A DNA stretch of 44,259 nt from Corallochytrium limacisporum (GCA_002811645.1 PDIP01000058.1:54732-98990), one strand, 5' to 3'. Shown: positions 31,843 through 42,280, counted from the first letter of the stretch. A program made the numbers and translations. Notes: generated by a model not told the origin, from the letters alone.

Positions 31843-33937
31843 ATCTCTCTTAAAGCCATTGTGGCTTCAGTGACCCGTCCCTGCGAGTCTGTTTGCTTTG
31901 AATCTCAGGACTTCCGTCCGTTGCTTTCAATTGTAATGCTATCCTTTTTTTTTCTTTTTGTGGACGGGGGCGCGTACATTCTCTCTCCGGCGTGTTTCTC
32001 AGAGACCCAAAGAATGTGGGTTTTCATGGGAAGAATAGCTGCGGCAGGGACGCAGAAGGGGAGGGCCGTGCCTGTGATCGGGGATAGAACGGCAGGCATC
32101 AATCACTCTCATCCGTGGAAATGAGGAACTAAGGCGGCAATGAGATTACGTACGGCTCAGTGACGCACAGGAATTCTTATTGAATTCTATAGCAATAGAG
32201 ATCAAATACTATGGAGGATAGGTTAGGGATTTTTGGACATAACTTGGAATCAGGTCCAAAGTCTTTAGGGAACAACGGTATGAGGAACTACGAGTTAGAT
32301 ATGGTCTATTGCAACTGTGGCATGGATACTTATTTTTTTGAGGACGCAAGATAGCGTGTAGGAATAGCGGGAAAATGTTCCACGGCAACTAGAAACTATT
32401 TGGAAAAGCTAAAGGTAAGGCCGGGTATGGAAACGAAGGGCAGAGAACGAGAAACAGGCACGTCAGTAGAATGCCCAAGAAAGTTCAGAGACACGTCACA
32501 GAGCAGGAGAAGGAATAGAAACCATAGGAGCACATACACATGGAACGGAACGTCATGGAAATATGGGTTCGAGTTAGCTACGTCAAACCTGCTTCTTTAG
32601 CCCAAAGTTTGCGCCAGGTTCAAAAAATGTCTACTATTTAGCCACTGTAAGACTCGCGTCAAGATTACTAGACCGCGCCATCATCGTCATCATCTCCGTC
32701 ATTCCGTGCACGTCACCGTTTCCAAGCGGGTTAAAAGGCTCTCATCAATTAAAGCTCACCATATTATTGCTACACTTTAATGGAGACCTAATTCCAACTG
32801 GTTCACGGCCTGCTAGTTTCAGGCAATGATAACCCCATTCAATCCCTTTCATAAGTTCTCTATATGTTCATATCAATCTTCAACGCAAACGGTTTATCAA
32901 AACCTTCCACAATTACGTCTATTTTGTTCACCATGGTGAGGCAGCGCCACTTGTCCGATCCGTCCACTCCACCTGTTGTATTAATTACGACGATTCCCCT
33001 AGAACGAGTTTAGAAAGCAATCGTCCCCAAACTTTGCCCCTTCTAGTTGTCCTTGACTTGTCCTCTCATCATGTCTGTCCAAGATAAATTGATAGCAGCC
33101 TTCTATGTCTCGAATCTGATACTTTTGCACAAACCTGCTTACGTGGGGATGCGGATGATGATTATCATGCCTGGGGACAATACTACTCTCCAGTGTGCTC
33201 TTCAAAATAGGCATGCTGTCTCCACACTCTCTTGTGGCTATATGTACATGCTTGGATGGGGCTTCTGCATGGTGTCGGGTCCCTTTTGTCACGGGCTGAA
33301 GGGGTACTCCGGCTGCAGGATCTGTATTATCATTGGAGCAGAGCAAGCACACTGTAGCAGCGAAAGGTCCGGCACGCTGTCAGATTGAGTTCAAGGCGAT
33401 CACGGAGTACACGGATAAAGAGGACAGATAGGACATCTCGAGCGTCCTTAGTTTCCCCATCCCTGCATGTCCGTCCGCGCCGGGGACAAGGGATTCTTGC
33501 GCACGCCCATGACTCTAGATGTGCGAATTTCCCCTCGGATTATCCCGGGGACGCAAATCCCCGCCATCGACAGGAACAAACGACCCAAGGCAAGATTCCA
33601 CCCTGCGGTCTGTTCGCAGCACCAGGTTCTTCCTATTCCCTTACATTCACAACTTGTGCGTTCCTCTGCGCCCCTTAATGGACGAAAAGTATGATCTGTT
33701 ATTCTGGTTTTGGTTACCGCCGAGTGTTATGCACGTCGCTGGATGAAACAAGGGGCAACCGCGGGAATGGTGCGGTGCGCTTTCTAGGGAGACGATCGGG
33801 GAGAGGGAGAAGGGGGGTAGGAGACGGATTCAAAGGACGCTGCACACGCGGGATTGGGGGGAGGGGGAGGTAAACTCCATGGAAGAGAGCGCGGGATTGC
33901 TCGCGGGCAATGTGAACCGGACCGCCCTGGTGGGTTC

Positions 33938-33957
33938 TCCCGGTGGGGGGGGGGGGA
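33938..33957. repeat. G12 run with short C-arm upstream of gene 5
   Basis: TCTCCCGGT followed by twelve G, about 610-630 bases before the gene 5 ATG. It belongs to the same loose family of upstream G-run elements and has G-quadruplex potential. Confidence 0.4.
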
Positions 33958-34564
33958 TTGAGCCGAAAACGTGGTGGGAGGGTTGTAAGGAAAGGGAGAG
34001 TCGCGGCAACGCGAGGGGGAGCAGGCACGGTGTGTTTATATCTCGCAGTTCGGCATTAATTAAACTGAACCCTAAAATCATTAACGAACGCGACACATTG
34101 AATGGAATGACCATACTGGACGATGAGAGGAGAGGAACGAATGGCAAACCGGAGCCAGGTCACTAGACCGTCTACCTTCGCAGGGCAATGGGCTGTTCTG
34201 ACTTGATTTCGAAATTCAAAGAAGCAATTGCGAATCTTGTCTAATGTTTTCTAACCTAAATTCAACTTTACAAGGATTTTTTGTTGATTCACATTCAATC
34301 TATGCGCTCTTCAGGGTCCTTCAAGGATTAGCAAATCTACAGTGCCCTAACACCCGAGCCAATGCACAAGTAGAGAGTCAGTCATCGGCACGGACACTTC
34401 GGATAACATTTCTTTTGGGTTTTGTAGGCAGACTCACTGGGTGTTAATTGTTCAACTACATAGAACCACCATTTGATGCACATATCTAGAGTCGCGGCAA
34501 AAGCGGGGACAAGTCTCAAACACATTTCGACTCGTCGACTTTGTGAACAGCGGTGAGGTGAATC

Positions 34565-35167
34565 ATGCGGAACGCAAACATTACAACCTTCCTATTAACA
34601 ATATTTATTGCTATAAATTGCGTCTCTGGACAAGCGCGAGTGCGCGAGGGTTCCTGTAGTCAACTTCAAGGTAGTCCTACAGACCCTGTAGCAGCCCTGG
34701 ACGCCGCTGAGAATGTGTCAGAAACAATCTACAAGCCCACCAACTTTGGTAGGTGCATCAGGCTTGACTGCTTAAAGATCTTTGCCTTCGACGGTGAACA
34801 CTCGGGTGCCCACACCATGACCAAATTTGAAACTTTCAGTAGTAGTGCTGACAGGACAGGGACCGTGGACGGCGTAGACTATCTTTACTATGACGACGTT
34901 CCGCGTCTCATTGTGGGATTCAGAGACAGTGATCTCAATGATTATAACGACCTCGACGACTCTGCTACTGTAACTAACTGTCGCAAACACTGCAAAAGCG
35001 CGCCATGGTGTGGATTCTTTGGCGTAGAGCCACCTACCGTCCCCAGTTTGTTCGAACGCTGCTCCTATTGGTCCCTCGGACAGGAATCACTGAAGGACTC
35101 GTACCAGTACGTGTGCCGATTTAATGCCACGACCACCGATGGAAATGTCTATGAGGTTCAGTCATAA
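34565..35167 (+). CDS. Small secreted cysteine-containing protein, possibly PAN/apple-like
   Basis: A 200-residue product with a strong signal peptide (NITTFLLTIFIAINCVSG, cleavage near residue 22). The mature part has nine cysteines after the signal, acidic and Asp-rich stretches (DSDLNDYNDLDD) and several Asn-glycosylation sites. The C-terminal part NCRKHCKSAPWCGFFG, followed after about 18 residues by RCSYWSLG, has the spacing of a PAN/apple-type domain, a fold for protein or carbohydrate binding. I am not sure of that assignment. There is no membrane segment. It faces the giant gene 6 tail to tail across 378 bases. It is the only short member of the secreted group here, and a ligand or matrix component is possible. 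Confidence 0.72.
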   Translation: MRNANITTFLLTIFIAINCVSGQARVREGSCSQLQGSPTDPVAALDAAENVSETIYKPTNFGRCIRLDCLKIFAFDGEHSGAHTMTKFETFSSSADRTGTVDGVDYLYYDDVPRLIVGFRDSDLNDYNDLDDSATVTNCRKHCKSAPWCGFFGVEPPTVPSLFERCSYWSLGQESLKDSYQYVCRFNATTTDGNVYEVQS

Positions 35168-35545
35168 GGTTCATACAAAAGCATGGAGATGATTGCGTTT
35201 GACACTGTGCCAAGCGATCTGCTCTCACAAACTCTTGTACATGGCATTGCCCTTCGGCACCAATAGTTCGATGGCCATTGCAACCCTATTCCACTCTCCA
35301 CATCTACCTATAAATTGCTTTCCTCGGAAATTGATCGAATAGTATGATCCTAATCATACAGATTGTTCATGTCCATTGACCTTTCCTCAATGGTGTAAGT
35401 CTACAACGATGACAACATATATGTAAGAACAAAGTTATCTGAAATATATTAGATTACTAAACGGCTGAAGTTCTCATGGTGTGCGATTCACAACGAGAAG
35501 ATGATGGCATAGGTGCTCTATGATGATCGTAATGGCGTTTTTCTC
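35168..35545. other. Convergent gap between genes 5 and 6
   Basis: 378 bases of AT-rich sequence separate the two stop codons. I see no gene, repeat or clear AATAAA signal in it. Confidence 0.6.
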
Positions 35546-38500
35546 TCACTGCACAGTGGCTGAACCTTCCGGAGGCACTTCTAAGCTCGTTTCGCCACCG
35601 TTGCTCTCTAACAATGTGACCGCTGCAACTGAACTGCCGCTATTCATGATTGTTGTAGAGCCGGAACCTACCACACAGTAGTTGATGGATGCCACTTCCG
35701 AATCATCATCTGCTGAGAAGGATGCAGTCTCCGAGGACGGTGTGAAGTAAAAGTTTGCAGTGCCGAGCTCGAGGAAAGCTGCAAGGTTGCCTCGGTCTGA
35801 TGGCTGGCCAACAAGCAGCAGCCCACCATCCGGGAGTTCTGCGCCAGTTATATCACTATCAGAGAGAAGCGGCTCGTCCAGAAATGCACTGTCCATGGAG
35901 CTAACATCAATGCCGCAACAGTACGGTCGCGCTTCCGCGCTAATGCGGAGCGGTTCGATATCTAGCGGCGTATTGAACACTTTACGAGGAGCCTCAAAAT
36001 AGTATCGACCGGCAAATGGCATGGCTGGGAGTGGTGCATTGGGCCAGTTATAGAGCTCCTCAAGCACAAGTTCCTTGCGGGGGGATGGTCCGATGAGAGG
36101 TCCACTGGTATTCAGGTCCTCTCCGTCTGCTGTCAAACGCTTGAGGTTGATGCCAATACTGCCATGGCCAGTCTTGCTACCACTGTTTTCAACGATGAAT
36201 TCGGAATTGATGACATTCTCAATAACGACATAACCGCCAGATGGAAGCAGGCCGCAGAACTCGCTGTTCGGCGCGTCGGTGAGAATCTCGCCAGAGGGAC
36301 GAGTGAGAAGGCGGGCCAAAGATTGCCCTTTCAAATCATCGTCAGACTCCAGGAGCCCAATCTTGCCTAGCAATGAGCCGATTCGCACAATGGGCTCTGA
36401 ACCGGGTTCTGTAGCGGCAACAGTTACGCGTACTTCTGTCATTACAAGCTGGCACTCGTCCACTGTGTTCGTAATCAAGGACTGGTCTGGGTTGGGCATC
36501 GTAGACAGACGACCGCGGTCCTTGGCAATTGCTGCGCTTAGAACATCACTGTAGTAATTCGTACAGTTTAAGGCGTAATCAGTGGCATTGGAAGAGCCAA
36601 AGAATTCGAGAGATGGAGGTGTGCTGACTGAGGTAACAACAGAGGGTTGGACTTCTACTAGGGTTTCCAGGTCAAATGGAATCACATCACTGCCAATAAA
36701 GCGGGTACGCAGAGAGCCATACAGCAGGGCACTGCTCGGACTGGGAGCAACGCCAGCGAAAATGTTATCGTCAACGATCGACGGCACGGGCGCCACCAGA
36801 TCCGCCACTGGTCCAGTCGTCGAAGGCGACACTAACCCACTGAGGAAGGCACCAGCGGACGCTGCACTGGCTAGTGGTGAGGCGTAGTCGGATAGAATGT
36901 CCAGTGGTCCAAGGTTGCGTGAAGTTGTGCGCCCTGCTGTTGTGCCAGTGTCGGAAAGGTCTTCTCCATCGTCACCATCATCATCGTCAGCAGCCACGAA
37001 TGAAGGTATAGCCGGCACCACCGCGCCTCGGCCGTAGTGGCTCATCGTCAGAGCCAGACCAGCACAGGCTCCGGCACAACCACCGTCAACTAGAACCACT
37101 GTGCCGGTCAGGCGGGATGTGATCGTGGGTAGGTCTAGGTCCGGGAATAGTGCCTGGCATACCTCACCGGTACGTGAGTTAGTATTACCACGGTAGCCGT
37201 ACGCTCCCTCAACATCGGTCTGGGTCAATCGATCCTCTCGTTCGAATTCGGTAATTGGATCTCCAGTGCAAGGGATACTACCCAGGCCGCCGTAGAGGGG
37301 CGCAGGGTTCGTCCAAGTCGACGGTGCGGTGGCATAGTTGACAGTAAGCCAACCAAGATCACCCCCGACAGCGGTCGTGTTGTCGTTCCCACCGGAACTG
37401 TTCAGAGCCACGTCAGGTGCAAGGATACCGTTCAGCACGTCAAAGAAACACTGAGCGTAGGTACCATAGGGAGCGATGGCACCTCGGAGATCAAGCATGA
37501 GCAGGGCGGTCGAATTAAGGGTCTCTACGGGCGGTTCCAACTCCAGCGCAGTCTGATTAAAGAGAATATCCGTTAGCTGGCTGAGCAGCAGGCGGTCGCT
37601 CATGATACGAGTGGCAATGGGGCTGAGAGCTGCCAGATCCTTAGGAGTGATGGCACTACCATCGTAGTCGTCATCGGATACTTCCGCAGCTGCGTCCAAA
37701 ACCGTGTCTAGATCAGCCAGAAGCTCCTGTCCGCCGTAGCCTGCGTATCGCATGAGTACGACATTCTCCCCTGCAGGACCAAGGGAGTTGGCCTGCCAAA
37801 TCGAATCCGTGCCCGTCGGAGCCGTGTAGTTTAGAGCGAACGATGTGGATGAGTTTGCCAGGCTCTCTGGATCTGCAGTGTAAAGACAGTCGGATGCGTA
37901 GTGCGCCTCGGATGCGCCGGTGAACCATGGCACGAGTGCTGGAGGGACACGAGTAACCGACCGGTCGTAGCCTTCGGTCGCGTCTGTGGGAAGTACCGTA
38001 TTCTTTTCAGCAAGGGCTGCGGCACCAGTGGGGGCAATAATTGGGTCAACCAGGCTGAAGACACGCTGTTCCACTCCGAGTTCATCACCATACGGCAGCA
38101 GCACGGCACGTTCGACAGCAAATTCTGGGGGCAGCGGCAGAGTACCGAGGACGGCGACCTCTCCGTAGTAGGCACCGACGGGGAGGGCGAGCCGGCAATT
38201 TCCTGCGGAATTGTTGCATGGGGAGATCTGGTTCAGGACCATGGGGGTGCTCTGACGACGGCTCCTGTTAATGTCCTGGTCACTGTAATCGACGACATTT
38301 TCACTACGTCGTTTGCGGGTGGGATCATCAAAACTCTCGCTGAACGTGCCAATTATGGTCGATTGCGTAGGTTCCTCTGCAATTGGATCACGACAAGCAA
38401 TGGTAGCAAGGACCATGTCGTCCTGGATTTGCATGAAGTTCTCCATGCCAAACACCGCAACTGGGAGTTGTCCACTGCGGAGCCAGGGGAGCGCAAGGTC

Positions 38501-41500
38501 CAGAGCTACGTCTGGGTCTTGACCAAAGGCACCAGATGCCATTAGCAGAGTGTTTAAGTACTCTAGCACAGGTACATTATTGATTGCTTCCACGCACCGT
38601 CCCGCAAAGTTGGCAAGGGCTTTGTACGCCTTGACGTCATAGTCCTGGTATAGACCAGATGGAGTGGGGTTGCCCATGATCACTGATGGCAGGCCATGGT
38701 GGTTAGAACGCACATCCAGACCAAACGGCAGAACAAGGTACAGACTTGAGTACGTCATAGGAAGAGCGTACTGCTGATCCACCTGTCCAACGCTGCTGGC
38801 CAAGGCCTTGCGCACATCCTCATGAAATTGATAGTCACTCGAGTAGGTTCGTCTGGGGTCATTGAGACGAAGGCGTACCATGTCCAGGGCTGGGGTGAGC
38901 AACTCTGTCTCGGGTTCAGCATCGTAGAGCGAGCGATGTACGGTGCCATCTACTAGTGCACCCGCTGCAACAGCCGCGTTTAGATAGTCTAGGGTCTGTG
39001 CATAAACATCCCGGGGCTGGAGAGGGAGAGCCTTCAGACAACGCTTGAAGGTTGACGGTTCGGCGGTAATGACCGCACCATCGTTCAGAACGGGTTTGCC
39101 AGGCGCAACAAATATGGAGGCATATACTTGCTGGTTGTCATCAGCGTTATACGCGGCACGGCTCTCAATGCCCAGATACGTACATGGGTCTTCGCTGCAT
39201 TCTAGGAAATCCAATCGCAGGGCAACATCACAGGATCCTGTAGCCACTGTTGATTGTGTGTTCTCGCACTCGACGGCCAACACGTGGACATCGGGGCCGT
39301 CCAAAACTTCAACACGTTGCAGATACTCGCCAGCTCGGAGCGCCCGGATAAGCACTGGCCTAACTTCGGCCCGAAAGCCATGGTTGAATAGACGGACGTC
39401 GTCTTCGCGCATTATAAAGACTGTCACGTCCTGGGTGCCACCGTTGGCAATCTCAAAACCGACTTGTTGCAGCTTGCCCCGACTCTTACAGTCATCCAGA
39501 GTGTTTAGGATCTGCAAGCCATCGCCGCCTACGCCTTCGTATGTATCCTGTACAACAAGACCACTCTCTATGCCGTCGTAGCAGGCCCAGCCTTCAGGTT
39601 CCAGACTTGCATCACATTGGCAGGACGCACCCCGAACTGGATCCTGTACTGATACAAAGCCACGTGGACAGCAAACAAACGATCCTGGAGTGTTAAAGCA
39701 GGTCGCGTAGGCCGCATCACAATCATCTTTGCCTAATGCACACTCATCAATGTCGTAGCAGGCGGGATTGTCTGTGCCATTTACGAGTGGATCATAAATG
39801 AAGCCGTCATCGCAGCAAATCAGATCTCCCTTACCTTCGGAATTGATGAAAGGCACGCAGTTCTCATCCTCCGGAATACATTCGGGCTGTTCGAACTGTG
39901 GATTGGTTGAGTCAATGTTCGGGTACGTGCCCCTTATCTTCGTCCCTTTGGGACATTTCAGGGGTAGATATTGTAGGATGTTTGGGTGGACCTGGAAACA
40001 GACACCGGAAGCCCCGGTGTTGGTGCCACCGTTGCAGGCGTCAAGGCCCGGGTTGCCGGCCAATTGGACTTCCTCAAGATTTTTAGACCCAGACAGGAAG
40101 TTGAGGGTTGCCGCTTCAATTCGATTGTTCCTCAAATCGAGCGATAAGAGATCGGTTAGGCCGTCAAAGAGAGGATTGTCCACGTCGTAGAGACGGTTAT
40201 TACTCAAGTCCAGCGTTGTCAATTTCGCTAAGTCCTCAAAGGTTTCTGGATCTATGTACTCGATCAGGTTATCGTTCAACAGAAGAGTTTCCAGGCTGTT
40301 CATTCCGGCCAGGCAGTCAGGATGCATCTTGGTCAGAAGATTGTTACTCAGCTCCAAGTGAGTAATCCCGGCGGCGTCGATGAAGGTGTCCGTTTCGATG
40401 GTCTTAATCTGATTGTAGTCCAGAAGCAGGGTTGCCAGGGTGGCTTGGTCGGTGAATACCTCAGCATCAAGTTCAATGATTTCATTATTGCGTAGATTCA
40501 ACGATTCCAGAGCTGGAAGGGTGTCGCTGCCGAACGCGTTCTTGCCCAGAGTTCGGATCACATTGCTGCTCAAGTCCAGGTCAGTGAGGCTGGGCAACGT
40601 GTCTTGGAATCCAGTCCAGGCCTGAAAATTGTTGGCATGTAGTTGCAGGACCTCAAGATTGGTTAGTTGATCCATGGCTCCGGTAGGTAGCTCCTCAATC
40701 TGATTCTCGGCCAGATTCAGAGATGTCAGGTTCGCAGAACCGAAATCGGGCATAGACGGACCGATCAAGTTACGACTCAAGTCTAGGATAGAAACTCTGT
40801 CACTGAATGGGTCTGCGACTGACCATCCTGTCAGCTCATTCGCGGACAGGTAGACTTCTTCAGCGCCGGGTATGGGCTGCTCCAGAACCTGAATCAGATT
40901 GTAACGCAAGTCCAGTATGCCCACGCCGGCAACTCCAACAAAGTCATCAACACCCTCAATTGTAGTCAGGGAATTGGATTCGAAAGAGAGCGTGTCGGTG
41001 ACGGACAAGCCAAGACCTGATCCCAGCAGATTTGCGGCAGTACTGAGGCTGTTGAAACTGAGATCTAGAGTCTCGTAGACCACAGTGTCAGTGCCATTCA
41101 GGACCGATTTGTCGTTCAGTTCGCTGCGAGTAATGATCACACTAGTGGCGGAGCCAAGAATGATCTCCTCAGTCACAGTTTTCCCAAGGGTGGGATTCTC
41201 ATTTAGGTTCAAGGAGCCCACCTTCACGGCGGCGACCACCGCAAGGTCCGCTCCTGATAGCTTGTTCTTACTGAGATCCAATTCAGCCACGACGGGTGCT
41301 AGCGAAAACGCAGTCGAGTGGATCGCATCAAAACTGAAAGCGGAGAGAATGCACTTTTCCAAAGGATTTGCACAAGTCGATTCGCCCATGCAACAGAATT
41401 GTCTCAGAATGGGGTCGGTCAAGGTCGCGGCATCTGTCCCCAAAATGGCAGCAGTGGTGAAGGCCACAGCGGTGGCCACTCCTCGACGACGCGCGGACAT
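35546..41500 (-). CDS. Secreted LRR-EGF protein fused to an apparently inactive S41-like peptidase domain
   Basis: The product has 1,984 residues. The N-terminus (VATAVAFTTAAILGTDAA) is a signal peptide. A Cys-capped LRR domain of about 16 or more repeats fills residues about 60-485 (for example LTTLDLSNNRLYDVDNPLF). Next come a Cys-rich segment and a calcium-binding EGF module with DIDECALG (about 590-645). From about 840 to 1,580 the layout matches CPAF/fungal-type S41 peptidases: CLKALPLQPRDVYAQTLDYL, then YSSDYQFHEDVRKALAS, later LLMLDLRG and TGTVVLVDGGCAGACAG. The expected catalytic features are missing. The HDGH-type histidine motif reads VGQVDQQY (about 895), the GNGGG after DLRG reads AIAP, and the serine motif reads CAGACAG (about 1474). 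RKRRS (about 1061) and RSRRQS (about 1079) are convertase-like sites within the domain. There is no C-terminal membrane helix. Extracellular recognition or scaffolding is more likely than proteolysis. The S41 assignment is from memory. Confidence 0.85.
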   Translation of the reverse strand: MSARRRGVATAVAFTTAAILGTDAATLTDPILRQFCCMGESTCANPLEKCILSAFSFDAIHSTAFSLAPVVAELDLSKNKLSGADLAVVAAVKVGSLNLNENPTLGKTVTEEIILGSATSVIITRSELNDKSVLNGTDTVVYETLDLSFNSLSTAANLLGSGLGLSVTDTLSFESNSLTTIEGVDDFVGVAGVGILDLRYNLIQVLEQPIPGAEEVYLSANELTGWSVADPFSDRVSILDLSRNLIGPSMPDFGSANLTSLNLAENQIEELPTGAMDQLTNLEVLQLHANNFQAWTGFQDTLPSLTDLDLSSNVIRTLGKNAFGSDTLPALESLNLRNNEIIELDAEVFTDQATLATLLLDYNQIKTIETDTFIDAAGITHLELSNNLLTKMHPDCLAGMNSLETLLLNDNLIEYIDPETFEDLAKLTTLDLSNNRLYDVDNPLFDGLTDLLSLDLRNNRIEAATLNFLSGSKNLEEVQLAGNPGLDACNGGTNTGASGVCFQVHPNILQYLPLKCPKGTKIRGTYPNIDSTNPQFEQPECIPEDENCVPFINSEGKGDLICCDDGFIYDPLVNGTDNPACYDIDECALGKDDCDAAYATCFNTPGSFVCCPRGFVSVQDPVRGASCQCDASLEPEGWACYDGIESGLVVQDTYEGVGGDGLQILNTLDDCKSRGKLQQVGFEIANGGTQDVTVFIMREDDVRLFNHGFRAEVRPVLIRALRAGEYLQRVEVLDGPDVHVLAVECENTQSTVATGSCDVALRLDFLECSEDPCTYLGIESRAAYNADDNQQVYASIFVAPGKPVLNDGAVITAEPSTFKRCLKALPLQPRDVYAQTLDYLNAAVAAGALVDGTVHRSLYDAEPETELLTPALDMVRLRLNDPRRTYSSDYQFHEDVRKALASSVGQVDQQYALPMTYSSLYLVLPFGLDVRSNHHGLPSVIMGNPTPSGLYQDYDVKAYKALANFAGRCVEAINNVPVLEYLNTLLMASGAFGQDPDVALDLALPWLRSGQLPVAVFGMENFMQIQDDMVLATIACRDPIAEEPTQSTIIGTFSESFDDPTRKRRSENVVDYSDQDINRSRRQSTPMVLNQISPCNNSAGNCRLALPVGAYYGEVAVLGTLPLPPEFAVERAVLLPYGDELGVEQRVFSLVDPIIAPTGAAALAEKNTVLPTDATEGYDRSVTRVPPALVPWFTGASEAHYASDCLYTADPESLANSSTSFALNYTAPTGTDSIWQANSLGPAGENVVLMRYAGYGGQELLADLDTVLDAAAEVSDDDYDGSAITPKDLAALSPIATRIMSDRLLLSQLTDILFNQTALELEPPVETLNSTALLMLDLRGAIAPYGTYAQCFFDVLNGILAPDVALNSSGGNDNTTAVGGDLGWLTVNYATAPSTWTNPAPLYGGLGSIPCTGDPITEFEREDRLTQTDVEGAYGYRGNTNSRTGEVCQALFPDLDLPTITSRLTGTVVLVDGGCAGACAGLALTMSHYGRGAVVPAIPSFVAADDDDGDDGEDLSDTGTTAGRTTSRNLGPLDILSDYASPLASAASAGAFLSGLVSPSTTGPVADLVAPVPSIVDDNIFAGVAPSPSSALLYGSLRTRFIGSDVIPFDLETLVEVQPSVVTSVSTPPSLEFFGSSNATDYALNCTNYYSDVLSAAIAKDRGRLSTMPNPDQSLITNTVDECQLVMTEVRVTVAATEPGSEPIVRIGSLLGKIGLLESDDDLKGQSLARLLTRPSGEILTDAPNSEFCGLLPSGGYVVIENVINSEFIVENSGSKTGHGSIGINLKRLTADGEDLNTSGPLIGPSPRKELVLEELYNWPNAPLPAMPFAGRYYFEAPRKVFNTPLDIEPLRISAEARPYCCGIDVSSMDSAFLDEPLLSDSDITGAELPDGGLLLVGQPSDRGNLAAFLELGTANFYFTPSSETASFSADDDSEVASINYCVVGSGSTTIMNSGSSVAAVTLLESNGGETSLEVPPEGSATVQ

Positions 41501-42164
41501 TGCTATTTCCTATCTAACGTATACCTGATCTGACAATTATAGAACCAGTTTCATTTGTTGCTAGGGCTTGATGTCCCGAACTTCCAATGGTAAATGAGCC
41601 CTTCCAGATGTGAGATGGCAGGTACACACTTGTTCCTTTCCTAGTCTTTATGTTTTTGAGCCTCTCAAGGCGTTTGTTCAACATACATATATAGACTGCT
41701 TTGCTTTCTGTAGGTTGCCCCGTGAACCCCTGCAATGGGGTGTGATCAGTTTCTAGAAGGCACTGTGGAGTCAACTTATGGTATTGTGTAAGCCAGGCCA
41801 ACTCATACCTTCCCAAGATCCCGCAACATGTACAACTTTTTTCTTACTGACATACTCAAATAAAAGCTAATGGTGATCATTTCAACATAGGCTCCCGAGA
41901 TTTGTTAGCCCTCCGCTTATAGAGAAGCAACTGTACTTCAACTGTATTACTTTTCAGGGTTGGGTACCCACTACTTCAGTCGCGTATTGGCTCCGTTGGA
42001 CAGGAGTGGAAGGGACCTCCTGTGAAGGGCTGGCTAGGAGACTGAAGCAAGAGATCATGACGAATCTCAGTCTGGCCAGTACTCTTCTATTCAGAATCTG
42101 GGGACGCAATAAGCGCATCGCGAAAGCTAGATCCTCCGGCCAAGATGCTGCTGCCACATTTACA

Positions 42165-42202
42165 CTCCCCTACCCCTTCCCAACCACCGTCGGGGAGGGG
42201 GG
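42165..42202. repeat. GC-rich stem-loop element upstream of gene 6
   Basis: CTCCCC ... GGGGAGGGGGG with a C-rich loop (TACCCCTTCCCAACCACCGTC), about 665-700 bases before the gene 6 ATG. It is the gene 6 member of the upstream G-run set. Confidence 0.4.
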
Positions 42203-42280
42203 ATAGTCAGAAAGGGAGGAGACAGCTGTGTGGGGGACCAACGATACACAACCCCCTCCCACACTGGGTAAAGGGGGATC

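Larger units (their letters stand above)
29553..34564. other. Long divergent gap between genes 4 and 5
   Basis: Five kilobases without a convincing gene. The part at 30160-30480 has dense C- and G-runs, 31411-31437 a palindrome, 31770-31842 a TGTGTCYG-type tandem, and 33780-34050 purine and G runs. The stretch 32100-33400 is less GC-rich and ordinary in composition. A minus-strand frame there (33352-32999, 117 codons) has no recognisable feature and is not claimed. Promoters of both flanking genes must lie here. Confidence 0.55.

Noticed and set aside
32999-33352. 117-codon minus-strand frame in the 5 kb gap
   Set aside because: Its composition is closer to a real protein than its neighbours, but there is no domain, signal peptide, homologue I recognise or splice evidence. 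Transcript data would decide.
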